DNA of 64,000 nucleotides from Clostridiaceae bacterium (GTDB lineage Bacteria; Bacillota_I; Bacilli_A; Erysipelotrichales; Coprobacillaceae): assembly GCA_902363625.1 (NCBI GenBank), contig CABJAS010000002.1, positions 248,001 through 312,000 on the forward strand. The letters run 5' to 3'. Positions 18,732 through 28,749 of this stretch are shown here, one piece after another (within the stretch, counting starts at the first letter, position 1; every line of letters starts with the position of its first letter). A program made the translations under genes and the position numbers. The notes under the pieces were generated by a model, which did no database searches, was not told the origin of the DNA, and was given only the letters and a program-made list of their open reading frames with translations.

Positions 18732-18897
18732 TTGATAGAGGTGCATTGTGTTATTAAACTTATTAGTGGGTGCAAACAGAATAAGCGTAGGAGCCATTGC
18801 CGAAGAAGCAGATTATTGCATGAATCTGATTTCTGGGATTATAGAGAATATCTGTAAGACTGTCATTATCCTATATTTGATAATGTTGTGCTATCAT
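18732..18897 (+). ncRNA. Lysine riboswitch (L box) aptamer
   Basis: The conserved L-box elements appear in order: AGAGGTGC at 18737-18744, GGAGCCATTGCCGAAG beginning about 18791, ACTGTCAT about 18859-18866 and GTGCTATC ending near 18895. The closing helix P1 pairs TGATAG (18733-18738) with CTATCA (18891-18896). A terminator follows, then dapA, dapB and lysA. In the known family, lysine binding favours the terminator and shuts off lysine synthesis. A short reading frame at 18748-18930 lies inside it and is not a gene. Confidence 0.88.
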
Positions 18898-18919
18898 TGG
18901 TCAATATGGTCTATCATCT

Positions 18920-18948
18920 TGTCGCAATGAAACACATGCGGCATTTTT
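18920..18948 (+). terminator. Lysine-riboswitch expression-platform terminator
   Basis: TGTCGCA (18920-18926) pairs with TGCGGCA (18937-18943, one G-T pair), followed by TTTTT. It lies between the aptamer and the first gene of the operon. Confidence 0.8.
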
Positions 18949-18974
18949 AATTGGGAAGAAAAAAGGAGGATTCC

Positions 18975-19442
18975 ATGATGGAAAAAGCAATAAGTAAAAT
19001 TACAGTGTTAGAAGACATCATTCAAGTAAAATTAGGAAAAGTACATAAAAATTCTATGTTTATCGCCGATATCTTTAATATTATTGCTTCAAAGAACGTA
19101 GATATTGATATGATCAGCCAAATTATGCTGGAAGATGAAGTGAACTTACAGATCACTTGTGATCAGGATTCACAAAAAGCATTAGATGAAGCATTAGAAT
19201 TAATCAGAGATAAATATAAACAAATTGTAATTACTCAAGATCGTATGGTTTCTAAGGTATTGGTTGAGGGGGAAGGAATGCGCAATACACCGGGTGTCGC
19301 TGCAAATGTATTCAATATCTTTGCTAAAGCGAATATTCATATCCTGCAAGTATCAACTTCACTGACAAGTATTGATTTTTTAGTAAATAAAAAAGATTTG
19401 AATGTTATTGTAGAAGCAATAAAAAAAGAATATCAATTATAA
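18975..19442 (+). CDS. Stand-alone ACT-domain protein resembling the aspartate kinase regulatory half
   Basis: 155 residues from the ATG at 18975, preceded by AAAGGAGGATTCC. It contains two ACT modules. The second is MRNTPGVAANVFNIFAKANI followed by ILQVSTSLTSIDFLVNKKD, very like the lysine-sensing C-terminus of aspartokinase. The kinase catalytic domain is wholly missing. It is the first gene after the lysine riboswitch and lies 12 bases before dapA. It may be a regulatory subunit for an aspartokinase encoded elsewhere, comparable to the separate beta subunit of Bacillus LysC, or a lysine sensor with another target. Both roles are inference. Confidence 0.75.
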   Translation: MMEKAISKITVLEDIIQVKLGKVHKNSMFIADIFNIIASKNVDIDMISQIMLEDEVNLQITCDQDSQKALDEALELIRDKYKQIVITQDRMVSKVLVEGEGMRNTPGVAANVFNIFAKANIHILQVSTSLTSIDFLVNKKDLNVIVEAIKKEYQL

Positions 19443-19454
19443 GGAGATATATAG

Positions 19455-20348
19455 ATGAAAGAATTATTTGTGGGCAGTGCCGTTGCCTTAGTTACACCAT
19501 TTCATGAAGATGGATCGGTAGATTATGAAGCGTTTCGCACTTTAGTAAACAAGATGATTGATAATAATGTTCAGGCATTATTGGTTAATGGGACAACTGC
19601 TGAAGCTTCTACTTTAACTGTAGATGAAGAACATGAGTTATTAAGAATCACCGTAGAACTAGCAAATAAAAAAATACCGGTTATTGCCGGAACCGGAAGC
19701 AATGATACAACACATGCTTTAAGAGAGTCTAAAATAGCGAAGGAAATGGGAGCAGATGCCTGTCTGATTGTAACGCCTTATTATAATAAAACCAGTCAAC
19801 AGGGATTGATTCAGCATTTTACCTATTTAGCAGATAATATCGGACTGCCAATTATTTTATATAATATTCCCGGTAGAACAGGCTTAATGATTAATGTGGA
19901 TACAGCTTTGCAGTTAGCACAGCATCCGATGATCATCGGTATGAAGGATGCTACAGGAAACATGGCATATACAATGGAACTTCTTGCAAAAGTAAAAGAT
20001 CTTGATTTTGATGTATGGTCTGGTGAAGATGGTTTGATTTTACCAATGATTGCCGCCGGAGGTAAAGGTGTTATTTCAGTATTAAGCAATGTGTATCCAA
20101 AAGAATGTCAGCAGTTATGCGAATTAGCTTTAGCTGGTGAGAATGCTAAGGCACAGCAATTAAGCTATGATCTTAATGATGTATGTTTAGGTTTATTCTT
20201 AGATGTCAATCCTATTTGTGTGAAGTCAGCTTTAGCACATCAGGGAATATGCAGTGATCATTTAAGAATGCCTCTGATTCCAACGACTAAAGAAAATCAG
20301 GAAAAACTGTTTATTGCGATGGAAATTTTTGAAAGCAAGGGGTATTAA
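19455..20348 (+). CDS. dapA: 4-hydroxy-tetrahydrodipicolinate synthase
   Basis: Condenses pyruvate with aspartate semialdehyde, the first committed step towards DAP and lysine. It has 297 residues with the aldolase TIM barrel. NGTTAEASTLT is the GTTGE-type motif, PYYNKTSQQG supplies the catalytic Tyr, YNIPGRTG is conserved, and GMKDATGN contains the Schiff-base Lys. Second gene of the riboswitch operon, with AAGGAGATATATAG before the ATG. Its stop lies one base before dapB. Confidence 0.97.
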   Translation: MKELFVGSAVALVTPFHEDGSVDYEAFRTLVNKMIDNNVQALLVNGTTAEASTLTVDEEHELLRITVELANKKIPVIAGTGSNDTTHALRESKIAKEMGADACLIVTPYYNKTSQQGLIQHFTYLADNIGLPIILYNIPGRTGLMINVDTALQLAQHPMIIGMKDATGNMAYTMELLAKVKDLDFDVWSGEDGLILPMIAAGGKGVISVLSNVYPKECQQLCELALAGENAKAQQLSYDLNDVCLGLFLDVNPICVKSALAHQGICSDHLRMPLIPTTKENQEKLFIAMEIFESKGY

Positions 20349-20349
20349 G

Positions 20350-21093
20350 ATGAAAACAATCATTTATGGATTTGGCTTAATGGGAAAGAAAATTTACCAT
20401 GCCATTAAAAATAATGAAGCATTTGATGTGATTGGTGTTGTCTCTTACGAATTTGATCAGCAAATCGATGATCAAATGTATACCAAGTTAGCAGAATGCA
20501 CAGAAAAAGCAGATGTCATTATTGATTTTTCACATCCCAATAATTTAGACGATATCTTAGCTTATGCATTAAAAAATAATACAAAGCTGGTTTTAGCGAC
20601 AACCGGATTTACGAATGAACAGTTAAATAAGATTGAAGAGGCTTCTCATCAGATTCCTATCTTTCAATCTTATAACACTTCATTTGGAATGCAGATGGTC
20701 ACTAAAATATTAAGAGCAGTGGCAAAAGAATTTTATGAAAATGGCTTTGATATTGAAATTGTGGAAAAGCATCATAATAAAAAAATAGATGCTCCAAGCG
20801 GAACAGCAAAATTACTTTACGAAGTAATGGATGAAGAGATTGAACATCTGCATCCTGTTTATGATCGCAGCAGCATTTCTAAGCGCAGAGAAAAAAATGA
20901 GATTGGGATTCAGGCGCTAAGAGGTGGAACTATTTTTGGAGAGCATGAAATTATGTTTGCCGGAAATGATGAAATTGTTGAAGTTAAACATACGGCTCTA
21001 TCGAAAGAAGTCTTTGTACTTGGAGCGATTCATGCGGCACAGTTATTAGAAACCAAAGAGAAAGGATTATATACGTTAAAGACGTTATATTAA
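20350..21093 (+). CDS. dapB: 4-hydroxy-tetrahydrodipicolinate reductase
   Basis: NAD(P)H-dependent reductase acting after DapA; 247 residues from the ATG at 20350 with AAGGGGTATTAAG as ribosome site overlapping the end of dapA. The Rossmann start is IIYGFGLMGKKI and the family signature EIVEKHHNKKIDAPSGTA holds the catalytic His and the Lys. RGGTIFGEHEIMF follows. An earlier in-frame ATG lies inside dapA and is less likely. Confidence 0.96.
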   Translation: MKTIIYGFGLMGKKIYHAIKNNEAFDVIGVVSYEFDQQIDDQMYTKLAECTEKADVIIDFSHPNNLDDILAYALKNNTKLVLATTGFTNEQLNKIEEASHQIPIFQSYNTSFGMQMVTKILRAVAKEFYENGFDIEIVEKHHNKKIDAPSGTAKLLYEVMDEEIEHLHPVYDRSSISKRREKNEIGIQALRGGTIFGEHEIMFAGNDEIVEVKHTALSKEVFVLGAIHAAQLLETKEKGLYTLKTLY

Positions 21094-21104
21094 TAGGATA
21101 GATT

Positions 21105-22427
21105 ATGGTAATGGATATTAAGACACAGGAAATCATTCAAACAAAATATGCCACGATTCATGACAATATATTATATATTGATGGTGTTTCAAGCTTAGAT
21201 CTAGTTAAGAAATACGGTACTCCGCTGTATGTGATGTCAGAAGGACACATTCGTGAACAGATGAATCTTTTAAAAACAAAAATGATTGATAAATTTGAAA
21301 ATACATTGCCATTATTTGCATCAAAATCATTTAGTTGTGTGGCAATTTATAAACTCGCTAAAGAATATGGAATCGGTATTGATTGTGTATCTGCGGGAGA
21401 AATATCAATAGCTTTAAAAGCTGGTTTTGATCCTAAAAAAATATATTTCCACGGAAATAATAAGTTGAAAAGTGAGATTGAATACGCTGTTTCTAATGGA
21501 GTAGAAAATTTTGTCATTGATAATTTTCATGAGATTGAATTGGTTGAAGAAATTGCCGGTCAATTAGGAAAAACAATCAATGCGACAATTCGTGTTGTAC
21601 CTGGTGTTGCGGCTGGCGGACATAAATATATCCAAACCGCGGCAGATGATACAAAATTTGGTTTTTCTTCCCATGACGGTACCTATTTAGAAGCAATCCA
21701 GCAGATCTTATCAGCTGAACATATTCGATTTGAAGGAATACACTGCCATATCGGATCACAAGTATTTGACATTACGAAGTATGAGGAAGCGATGCATAAA
21801 TTCGTAGAATTTGCTTATGAAATTTATGATCGTTTTGGAATTGTCATTACTAAATTAAATGCCGGTGGTGGATATGGAATTGCTTATACAAAGGAAGATA
21901 CACCATTGGATTTTGAATTGATTACTGAAAAGATTATGGCGATCATCACTAAAGGTTTTGAAGATAAAGGATGGCAAAGACCAATGGTTTTAATTGAACC
22001 GGGACGTTTTGTAGTTGGAAATGCCGGGATTACACTCTATGAAGTAGGTTCTTCAAAAGAAATACCGGGAATAAAAAAATACATCAGCGTTGATGGCGGA
22101 ATGACTGATAATATTCGTTCAGCTTTATATCAGGCAAAGTATGAAGCATTGATCGCAAATAAAGCCAGTGAAGAACCAGTTGAAACGGTTTGTGTAGCCG
22201 GTAAAAACTGTGAATCAGGTGATATTTTAATTCAAAGTATTGATTTGCCTTCACCTGTCGCTGGAGATATTTTAGCGGTTTTCTCTACCGGAGCTTATCA
22301 TTACTCAATGAGCAATAATTATAATCAGCTGCCAAAGCCGGCTGTCGTCTTTACTTATGAAGGGCAGGATCGTTTAGTTATACGAAGACAGACATTCGAT
22401 GATCTAACTGCCTATGATGTTGACTAA
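21105..22427 (+). CDS. lysA: Diaminopimelate decarboxylase
   Basis: PLP enzyme converting meso-DAP to lysine; 440 residues. The alanine-racemase-type barrel has the PLP lysine in FASKSFSC, then HGNNKLKSEIE, HCHIGSQVFD, NAGGGYGIAYT and EPGRFVVGNAG. The C-terminal domain supplies CESGDIL (Cys for substrate recognition). Last gene of the riboswitch operon, ending directly in a terminator. Genes for the middle steps (DapH/L or Ddh) are not in the window. Confidence 0.96.
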   Translation: MVMDIKTQEIIQTKYATIHDNILYIDGVSSLDLVKKYGTPLYVMSEGHIREQMNLLKTKMIDKFENTLPLFASKSFSCVAIYKLAKEYGIGIDCVSAGEISIALKAGFDPKKIYFHGNNKLKSEIEYAVSNGVENFVIDNFHEIELVEEIAGQLGKTINATIRVVPGVAAGGHKYIQTAADDTKFGFSSHDGTYLEAIQQILSAEHIRFEGIHCHIGSQVFDITKYEEAMHKFVEFAYEIYDRFGIVITKLNAGGGYGIAYTKEDTPLDFELITEKIMAIITKGFEDKGWQRPMVLIEPGRFVVGNAGITLYEVGSSKEIPGIKKYISVDGGMTDNIRSALYQAKYEALIANKASEEPVETVCVAGKNCESGDILIQSIDLPSPVAGDILAVFSTGAYHYSMSNNYNQLPKPAVVFTYEGQDRLVIRRQTFDDLTAYDVD

Positions 22428-22451
22428 CTCCCAAACGGGAGTTTTATTTTA
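22428..22451 (+). terminator. Terminator of the lysine operon
   Basis: CTCCC-AAAC-GGGAG (22428-22441) followed by TTTTATTTTA, starting right at the lysA stop codon. Confidence 0.85.
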
Positions 22452-22461
22452 GGAGGAAATA

Positions 22462-22935
22462 ATGATTACATTTATAAAAGCAACTGTAAATGATGTTTAT
22501 AAAGTTATCTCAGTACAAACCCAATGTTTTATTGAATTCTTAGATCGATACCATGATGACACAATTAATCCTACTAATGAAAGTGCTGCTTCTATCAGAA
22601 GATATATAGAAGATCTAAATTCAACTATTTATTTTATTAAAAATAATGATACAGAAATTGGGATTATCAAATTAAAAAAGGAACAAGAAACGGTATATAA
22701 AATTGATGATTTTGGTATTCTCCCTGAATTTAGAGATCAGCATTTAGGAACAAATGTCATGATTGAATTACAAAAGAAATATGCCTTTGTACATACTTGG
22801 CAGCTTTCAACAATCTTAGAAGAAGAATGCAATATCCATTTTTATGAAAAGTTAGGATTTAAGCGAGTTTTAGAAGCAGCTCCTATTAAAATAAACGACC
22901 AGATGACAATCGTTGATTATCAATTAAACAAATAA
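22462..22935 (+). CDS. GNAT-family N-acetyltransferase
   Basis: 157 residues with the GNAT fold: an N-terminal FIKATVNDVYKVISVQ strand-helix, the acetyl-CoA-binding motif ILPEFRDQHLGTNVMIEL (the usual Q/RxxGxG/A loop is HLGT), and the C-terminal NIHFYEKLGFKRV. The substrate is unknown. AGGAGGAAATA precedes the ATG. It starts just after the lysine-operon terminator and may depend on read-through or its own weak promoter. Confidence 0.8.
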   Translation: MITFIKATVNDVYKVISVQTQCFIEFLDRYHDDTINPTNESAASIRRYIEDLNSTIYFIKNNDTEIGIIKLKKEQETVYKIDDFGILPEFRDQHLGTNVMIELQKKYAFVHTWQLSTILEEECNIHFYEKLGFKRVLEAAPIKINDQMTIVDYQLNK

Positions 22936-23328
22936 AGTAAACATATGATATTATAATTATATTAATATTTGTCAAGATAAGATTAGTAAGGACTTAATAA
23001 TCAATGAATTGTTATTAAGGGTTGTAGAAATATTAAAGTAAAACAAGAAAATGACATTTACATAGATTAAAAAATAGGCAGAACAAAAGGAATATAAAAC
23101 CTGTTGCTCTGCTTTTTTGATTAGTTAAGTATTAATAGTTTAATGTCTGAAAGCGATTGCAAAAGTTAAGAGATTATGCTACTTTTGAAATAGATAAACG
23201 ATTCTAAATTTAGAAAAATTATTTAAACAATGAATTCAGAAGCAAACCCTAATGAGAAAATAAAAGTAAAAACATGGGAATTAAATTAATTTAACTAATT
23301 ATTAAATTGATTTTTTATGAGGTGGATT
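22936..23328 (+). other. Intergenic region before the bacteriocin-type transporter
   Basis: 393 bases with no convincing coding frame on either strand. It holds one terminator at 23077-23117 and very AT-rich sequence after it, which presumably carries the promoter of the permease gene. I looked specifically for a short secreted-peptide gene here and found none. Confidence 0.6.
23077..23117 (+). terminator. Intrinsic terminator
   Basis: GCAGA (23078-23082) pairs with TCTGC (23108-23112), with further AAC/GTT and AGG/CCT pairing inside, then TTTTTT. Confidence 0.7.
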
Positions 23329-25545
23329 ATGAAAAGTAAGTTAATTGTCACAATATTTTTAATAATAAGTATCTGTATGGGTTGTTTTACGATCATGTTT
23401 AAATACAATGACAGCAATAAATGGGATGAACTGTTTTTAGATAATACCATCACTTTGACTATTAATGATAAAATTAAAATTGATGATGACATGTTGTATG
23501 AAGCAGTTAAGCCGTTAGCACAAAAGTATTCAGCGAATCTTTATAAAAGCACAACAGTAACAGAAGGAGTAACAAAAAAATATGTAGGTGTTTATTTAAC
23601 TTATGATGAATATCACCCATATCAAGTTAAAGGAAGTGATATCACTTTAACCTCAATGAAAAAAGAGGCTTATATATCAACATCTATTAACGAAGATGAC
23701 AGGCAAATCGGACAAATAAAAGATATATTTGATGATAATCCTATTGTTGTGGGAACAATGGATTATTATTTGAATACATTTAATTTTAATAATAATCTTC
23801 AAGTCCGTTTTAAAGATATAAATAATGCAAAACTATTTTTTACTGAATTAACTGAACAATTAGGGGTAAGTGAGGAAGAAATCACTACAACAGCAATACA
23901 TTTGAATAATGGGAATACTTTAAATACGATGATGATGATCATCATTATCATAAGTTTGTTTTGCTTCACTATAGCTGTGTTTTATAATACATGCGAAGAT
24001 TCAAAAAGAATCGGTGTGTTAAAGTTGATGGGATATAATAAATCTTATATCTTTGAAAAATTGTTAGAACCCATTTATAAGACAGTTCTAATTACGACAT
24101 GTGTTGAACTCGGTGTAATGTTTCTAATCATTAAAAATACAAATATTACTTTTTGGATAGAGATGTTAAAGAATGTTTTTTTACTATATACTGTAGTCCT
24201 TATTCTTTCTTCAATTAGTTATTTCATTGTATCAAGATTTACATTGTCTGAAGTATTAAAAGGAAATTATGGAAAAAACTTAATAGAGAAATTAAACAAT
24301 TTTTTAAGGGTTATTATTTTATTATGTTGTTTTGTATTTAGTGGAATTCTTTTCAGTAATATTAGTCGAGCACAAAATTTTAGAGAAGTGATTGCTTCAT
24401 GGATTGATTATCAAGATTTTGCTGTTCCTGTAAATTTAAATGTTAGCGATCCTATGGAATTAATTAATTCCGATAATAATGAATATCTGAGAAAAGCCCA
24501 AGCAACACTTTTTGATCAAGGCTGTTTCTATGTTTATAATACACATTTTCAGACTCAAAATTTAGGTATAAATGAGAAAAATATTTTAGATGTCAATGAA
24601 AGTGAAGACATCAAAGTTGAAGAATTTAATCCAAATATAGATTTCAATTTATCGACGATTAATATTAATTATCTTAATACATTAGGATTAAAGGATATGC
24701 ACGGAAATGATATTATTGTAGATGAGATAAAGAATCAACGTGTTTTTTTGCTGCCTAATTCAAAAGTGGACGAAAATAATTATGAATATATTCTGAATTT
24801 TTATATGACGGGTTATAATCAGATGACTGAAAATTATGAATTGAAGTTTATTGTATATGATGATACACAAAACAATAAGTTTTTTTCGTTTAATATGGAT
24901 ATGAATGAAGATGGCAAATATAATATTTATTCTCCAATATTTAATATTATTACAGTAGAAAATATGCAGGACAATGAAGTTAGAAATATTTTAGCTACAG
25001 ATATAAATTCTCGATTGAAAATTCCTCTTAATAATCGCACCCTAGAAGAAGTAAATAACGAATTAAAAGAAATATTCAATCAATCCATTGGCATAACGGT
25101 GGGTAACTTATCACAGCCATTTATGGATCAAATTGAAATAATTAATATAACGTTGAAATTCAATACACCTATTTTAGTATTAGTCCTTATTATTTATGTT
25201 ATGATCACTGTACAATCGGTAAAACTATACATAAAAAATAATTTAAAAACGATTGGTATAAAGAAATTAAATGGTTTCAGTTTGGTTCGGTCTATGAAAT
25301 CTTATATTATAAAATACATTATTATTGATATTATGCTTTCTATAGCCTATTTAATAACTGTATACAATTATTTAACACCCACTATGGTGGATCAATTTCA
25401 TAATATAACAGGAAATCCGCTTGTTTATTTATTTTTTATTCCAATGATTGCAATAGATATAGGCTTTTTAATCTTTAATATTAAAATGGTTGAAAAACGT
25501 TCATTGAATTCGTTGATTAAGGGAGATTATTATGGAAATAATTAA
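23329..25545 (+). CDS. Bacteriocin-associated integral membrane permease (DUF1430 / lactococcin-972 type)
   Basis: About 738 residues from the ATG at 23329 with GAGGTGG before it. It has an N-terminal helix, a large extracytoplasmic domain, an FtsX-like block of three helices (around CEDSKRIGVLKLMGYNKSYI), a second large outer domain, and a C-terminal block (LKTIGIKKLNGFSLVRSMKS). This two-block layout is that of the permease found with lactococcin 972-like peptides, where it serves export or immunity. It is very AT-rich compared with neighbours. The ATPase gene overlaps its end by 14 bases. Confidence 0.75.
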   Translation: MKSKLIVTIFLIISICMGCFTIMFKYNDSNKWDELFLDNTITLTINDKIKIDDDMLYEAVKPLAQKYSANLYKSTTVTEGVTKKYVGVYLTYDEYHPYQVKGSDITLTSMKKEAYISTSINEDDRQIGQIKDIFDDNPIVVGTMDYYLNTFNFNNNLQVRFKDINNAKLFFTELTEQLGVSEEEITTTAIHLNNGNTLNTMMMIIIIISLFCFTIAVFYNTCEDSKRIGVLKLMGYNKSYIFEKLLEPIYKTVLITTCVELGVMFLIIKNTNITFWIEMLKNVFLLYTVVLILSSISYFIVSRFTLSEVLKGNYGKNLIEKLNNFLRVIILLCCFVFSGILFSNISRAQNFREVIASWIDYQDFAVPVNLNVSDPMELINSDNNEYLRKAQATLFDQGCFYVYNTHFQTQNLGINEKNILDVNESEDIKVEEFNPNIDFNLSTININYLNTLGLKDMHGNDIIVDEIKNQRVFLLPNSKVDENNYEYILNFYMTGYNQMTENYELKFIVYDDTQNNKFFSFNMDMNEDGKYNIYSPIFNIITVENMQDNEVRNILATDINSRLKIPLNNRTLEEVNNELKEIFNQSIGITVGNLSQPFMDQIEIINITLKFNTPILVLVLIIYVMITVQSVKLYIKNNLKTIGIKKLNGFSLVRSMKSYIIKYIIIDIMLSIAYLITVYNYLTPTMVDQFHNITGNPLVYLFFIPMIAIDIGFLIFNIKMVEKRSLNSLIKGDYYGNN

Positions 25546-26167
25546 TATTAAAAATTTAACAAAAAAGTATAAGGAGCATATTATTTTAAATACTTTTGAT
25601 TTAAGGATTAATGAAGGGGAAATGATCGCCATTACCGGAAGAAGTGGTAGCGGTAAAACGACCTTGCTGAATATTATCGGGTTAATAGAGGAGTATGATG
25701 AAGGCGATTACTATTTTTATGATCATCTCAATATTAAACCTAATTCAAAACTAGCAACTGAAATTATCCGCAATCATATTAATTATCTATTTCAAAATTT
25801 TGCGTTAATTGATGATGATAGTATATTAAATAATCTATTAATTGGCTTAGAGTTTAAGAATTTAAGTAAAAGTGAAAAGTTATCTGAAATTCAAATTGCT
25901 TTAGAAAAGGTAGGGCTTGATAAAGACGTTAAAACTAAAATCAGTGCATTAAGCGGAGGTGAACAGCAAAGAGTGGCGATCGCCAGAACAATACTCAAAG
26001 AAGGAAATCTCATTTTAGCGGATGAACCAACTGGATCTTTAGATGAAGAAAATAAAGAGATTGTTATGTCATTGCTTAAAAAATTAAATAGCGAAGGTAA
26101 AACGATCATTATTGTTACACATGATCCTTATGTAGCCGATCAATGTGATCGCATTATTCCATTATAA
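25532..26167 (+). CDS. ABC transporter ATPase, lactococcin-972 export group
   Basis: 211 residues. Walker A is GRSGSGKTTLLN, the Q-loop is LFQNFALI, the signature LSGGEQQRVAIAR, Walker B NLILADEPTGSLD and the H-loop THD. It is a MacB/LolD-type NBD shorter than usual, matching the small ATPases paired with DUF1430 permeases. It overlaps the permease gene, so the two are translated together and form one transporter. It is followed by a strong bidirectional terminator. Confidence 0.85.
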   Translation: MEIINIKNLTKKYKEHIILNTFDLRINEGEMIAITGRSGSGKTTLLNIIGLIEEYDEGDYYFYDHLNIKPNSKLATEIIRNHINYLFQNFALIDDDSILNNLLIGLEFKNLSKSEKLSEIQIALEKVGLDKDVKTKISALSGGEQQRVAIARTILKEGNLILADEPTGSLDEENKEIVMSLLKKLNSEGKTIIIVTHDPYVADQCDRIIPL

Positions 26168-26173
26168 AAAAGA

Positions 26174-26203
26174 AAACATTGCTAATCGAAAAGCAATGTT
26201 TTT
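26174..26203. terminator. Bidirectional terminator
   Basis: AAACATTGCT (26174-26183) pairs with AGCAATGTTT (26192-26201), with T residues after it and A residues before it, serving both the ABC gene (plus) and the glucosidase gene (minus). Confidence 0.85.
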
Positions 26204-26214
26204 AAATTTTAATA

Positions 26215-27729
<1,515 letters not shown>

Positions 27730-27813
27730 CTATCGTTAAAATTAGGACTTTATTATTTTAATCAATTGAAAATAGTTTCAGAATGTGAATAAAAAAAGGG
27801 AAGCTTATCCCCT

Positions 27814-28548
27814 TTAACTTTTCATATAGACTGAACCATCATCACGACGTTTTAAGAAACCATATTCAATCATATAACGACGTATTGTCACATAATCATC
27901 AAAAATTTCTTTTAGTATCTCATTTACCTCTGTTTCTGAATATTCTTTTCCACTAATAAATTGATCATAGATCGTTTTAAATACTATAATCTTGTACTTT
28001 TCTTTTCTTGGAAGATTTTTCAGTTTTAATGGGGTTAGAGAAATAAAGAAATCTTGATGTACTTTCTCTTCATCTTCTTTTGTAGCTATATAGCGTTCAT
28101 CCATCATTGTTGCCTCCTCATGAATATCTAAAAATGTATCAATCCTGTTTTCACTTTCTAATAAATGGTACATCGCTAAAAATACCTTAGCTTGGTTAGC
28201 CTTTTCTTTTAATGAAAAGCGCTGATAGCGGACAGTAGCTTCACTGATTCCCATTAGCTTGGCAATCTCTTTGTCGCTTTTATGCTGATAAAGATAAGTC
28301 ATTATCTGTTTTTGATTATCAGTTAAAGTATTTACTTTCTTTGGAGCTTCTAGTAAAGGAAATAAACATCCGTGATGATCGTATTGAAGATGAATTTCCA
28401 TTCTTTTTTTCGCATCATAAAAATGATGTTCATAAGAATAAATTTCTCCCTTTATTGTTTTATAATCACAGTGTATACATTGATAGCTCTGCTGATTTTC
28501 TATATATCCGCACTCTAATTGTGCTAAAGTGACTTCTTTTATATTCAT
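27814..28548 (-). CDS. LuxR-type HTH regulator with DUF2087 domain
   Basis: 244 residues from the ATG at 28548, preceded by AAGGAGGGATC; a longer reading frame upstream lacks a ribosome site. The N-terminus has a possible zinc finger (CIHCDYKT, then paired His residues). A LuxR/GerE-like helix-turn-helix is at LTDNQKQIMTYLYQHKSDKE to GISEATVRYQ. The C-terminal DUF2087 domain runs LPRKEKYKIIVFKTI to YGFLKRRDDGSVYM. It lies behind the glucosidase gene in the same direction but 118 bases away. The target genes are unknown. Confidence 0.8.
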   Translation of the reverse strand: MNIKEVTLAQLECGYIENQQSYQCIHCDYKTIKGEIYSYEHHFYDAKKRMEIHLQYDHHGCLFPLLEAPKKVNTLTDNQKQIMTYLYQHKSDKEIAKLMGISEATVRYQRFSLKEKANQAKVFLAMYHLLESENRIDTFLDIHEEATMMDERYIATKEDEEKVHQDFFISLTPLKLKNLPRKEKYKIIVFKTIYDQFISGKEYSETEVNEILKEIFDDYVTIRRYMIEYGFLKRRDDGSVYMKS

Positions 28549-28659
28549 ACGATCCCTCCTTAATAAACAATATAACATAATGTTTATTTAATATCAAACA
28601 TAATTTATAATTGTTTGCATTATTTTATAATAATTATTTGTTTTGTTTGAAATTATATA

Positions 28660-28698
28660 TAAAAACAGGCTTTAGCCATAATCGGTTAAATCGCCTGT
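28660..28698 (-). terminator. Terminator after the DUF1266 gene
   Basis: ACAGGC (28665-28670) pairs with GCCTGT (28693-28698), and TTTAGCC with GGTTAAA inside. On the minus strand the stem is followed by a T-run. Confidence 0.75.
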
Positions 28699-28749
28699 CT
28701 TATAAAATAATTATTAAGTATAATAGATTAAATCACTTTGTATTTTGCT

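Noticed and set aside
18748..18930. 60-codon plus-strand reading frame between the small membrane protein and the ACT gene
   Set aside because: It lies inside the lysine riboswitch and its terminator, starts with TTG without ribosome site, and the same bases form conserved RNA elements.
27767..27780. TGAAAATAGTTTCA upstream of the phospho-beta-glucosidase, similar to a catabolite-response element
   Set aside because: The central CG of the consensus is replaced by TA and the site lies upstream of the likely promoter; too weak to annotate as a cre site.
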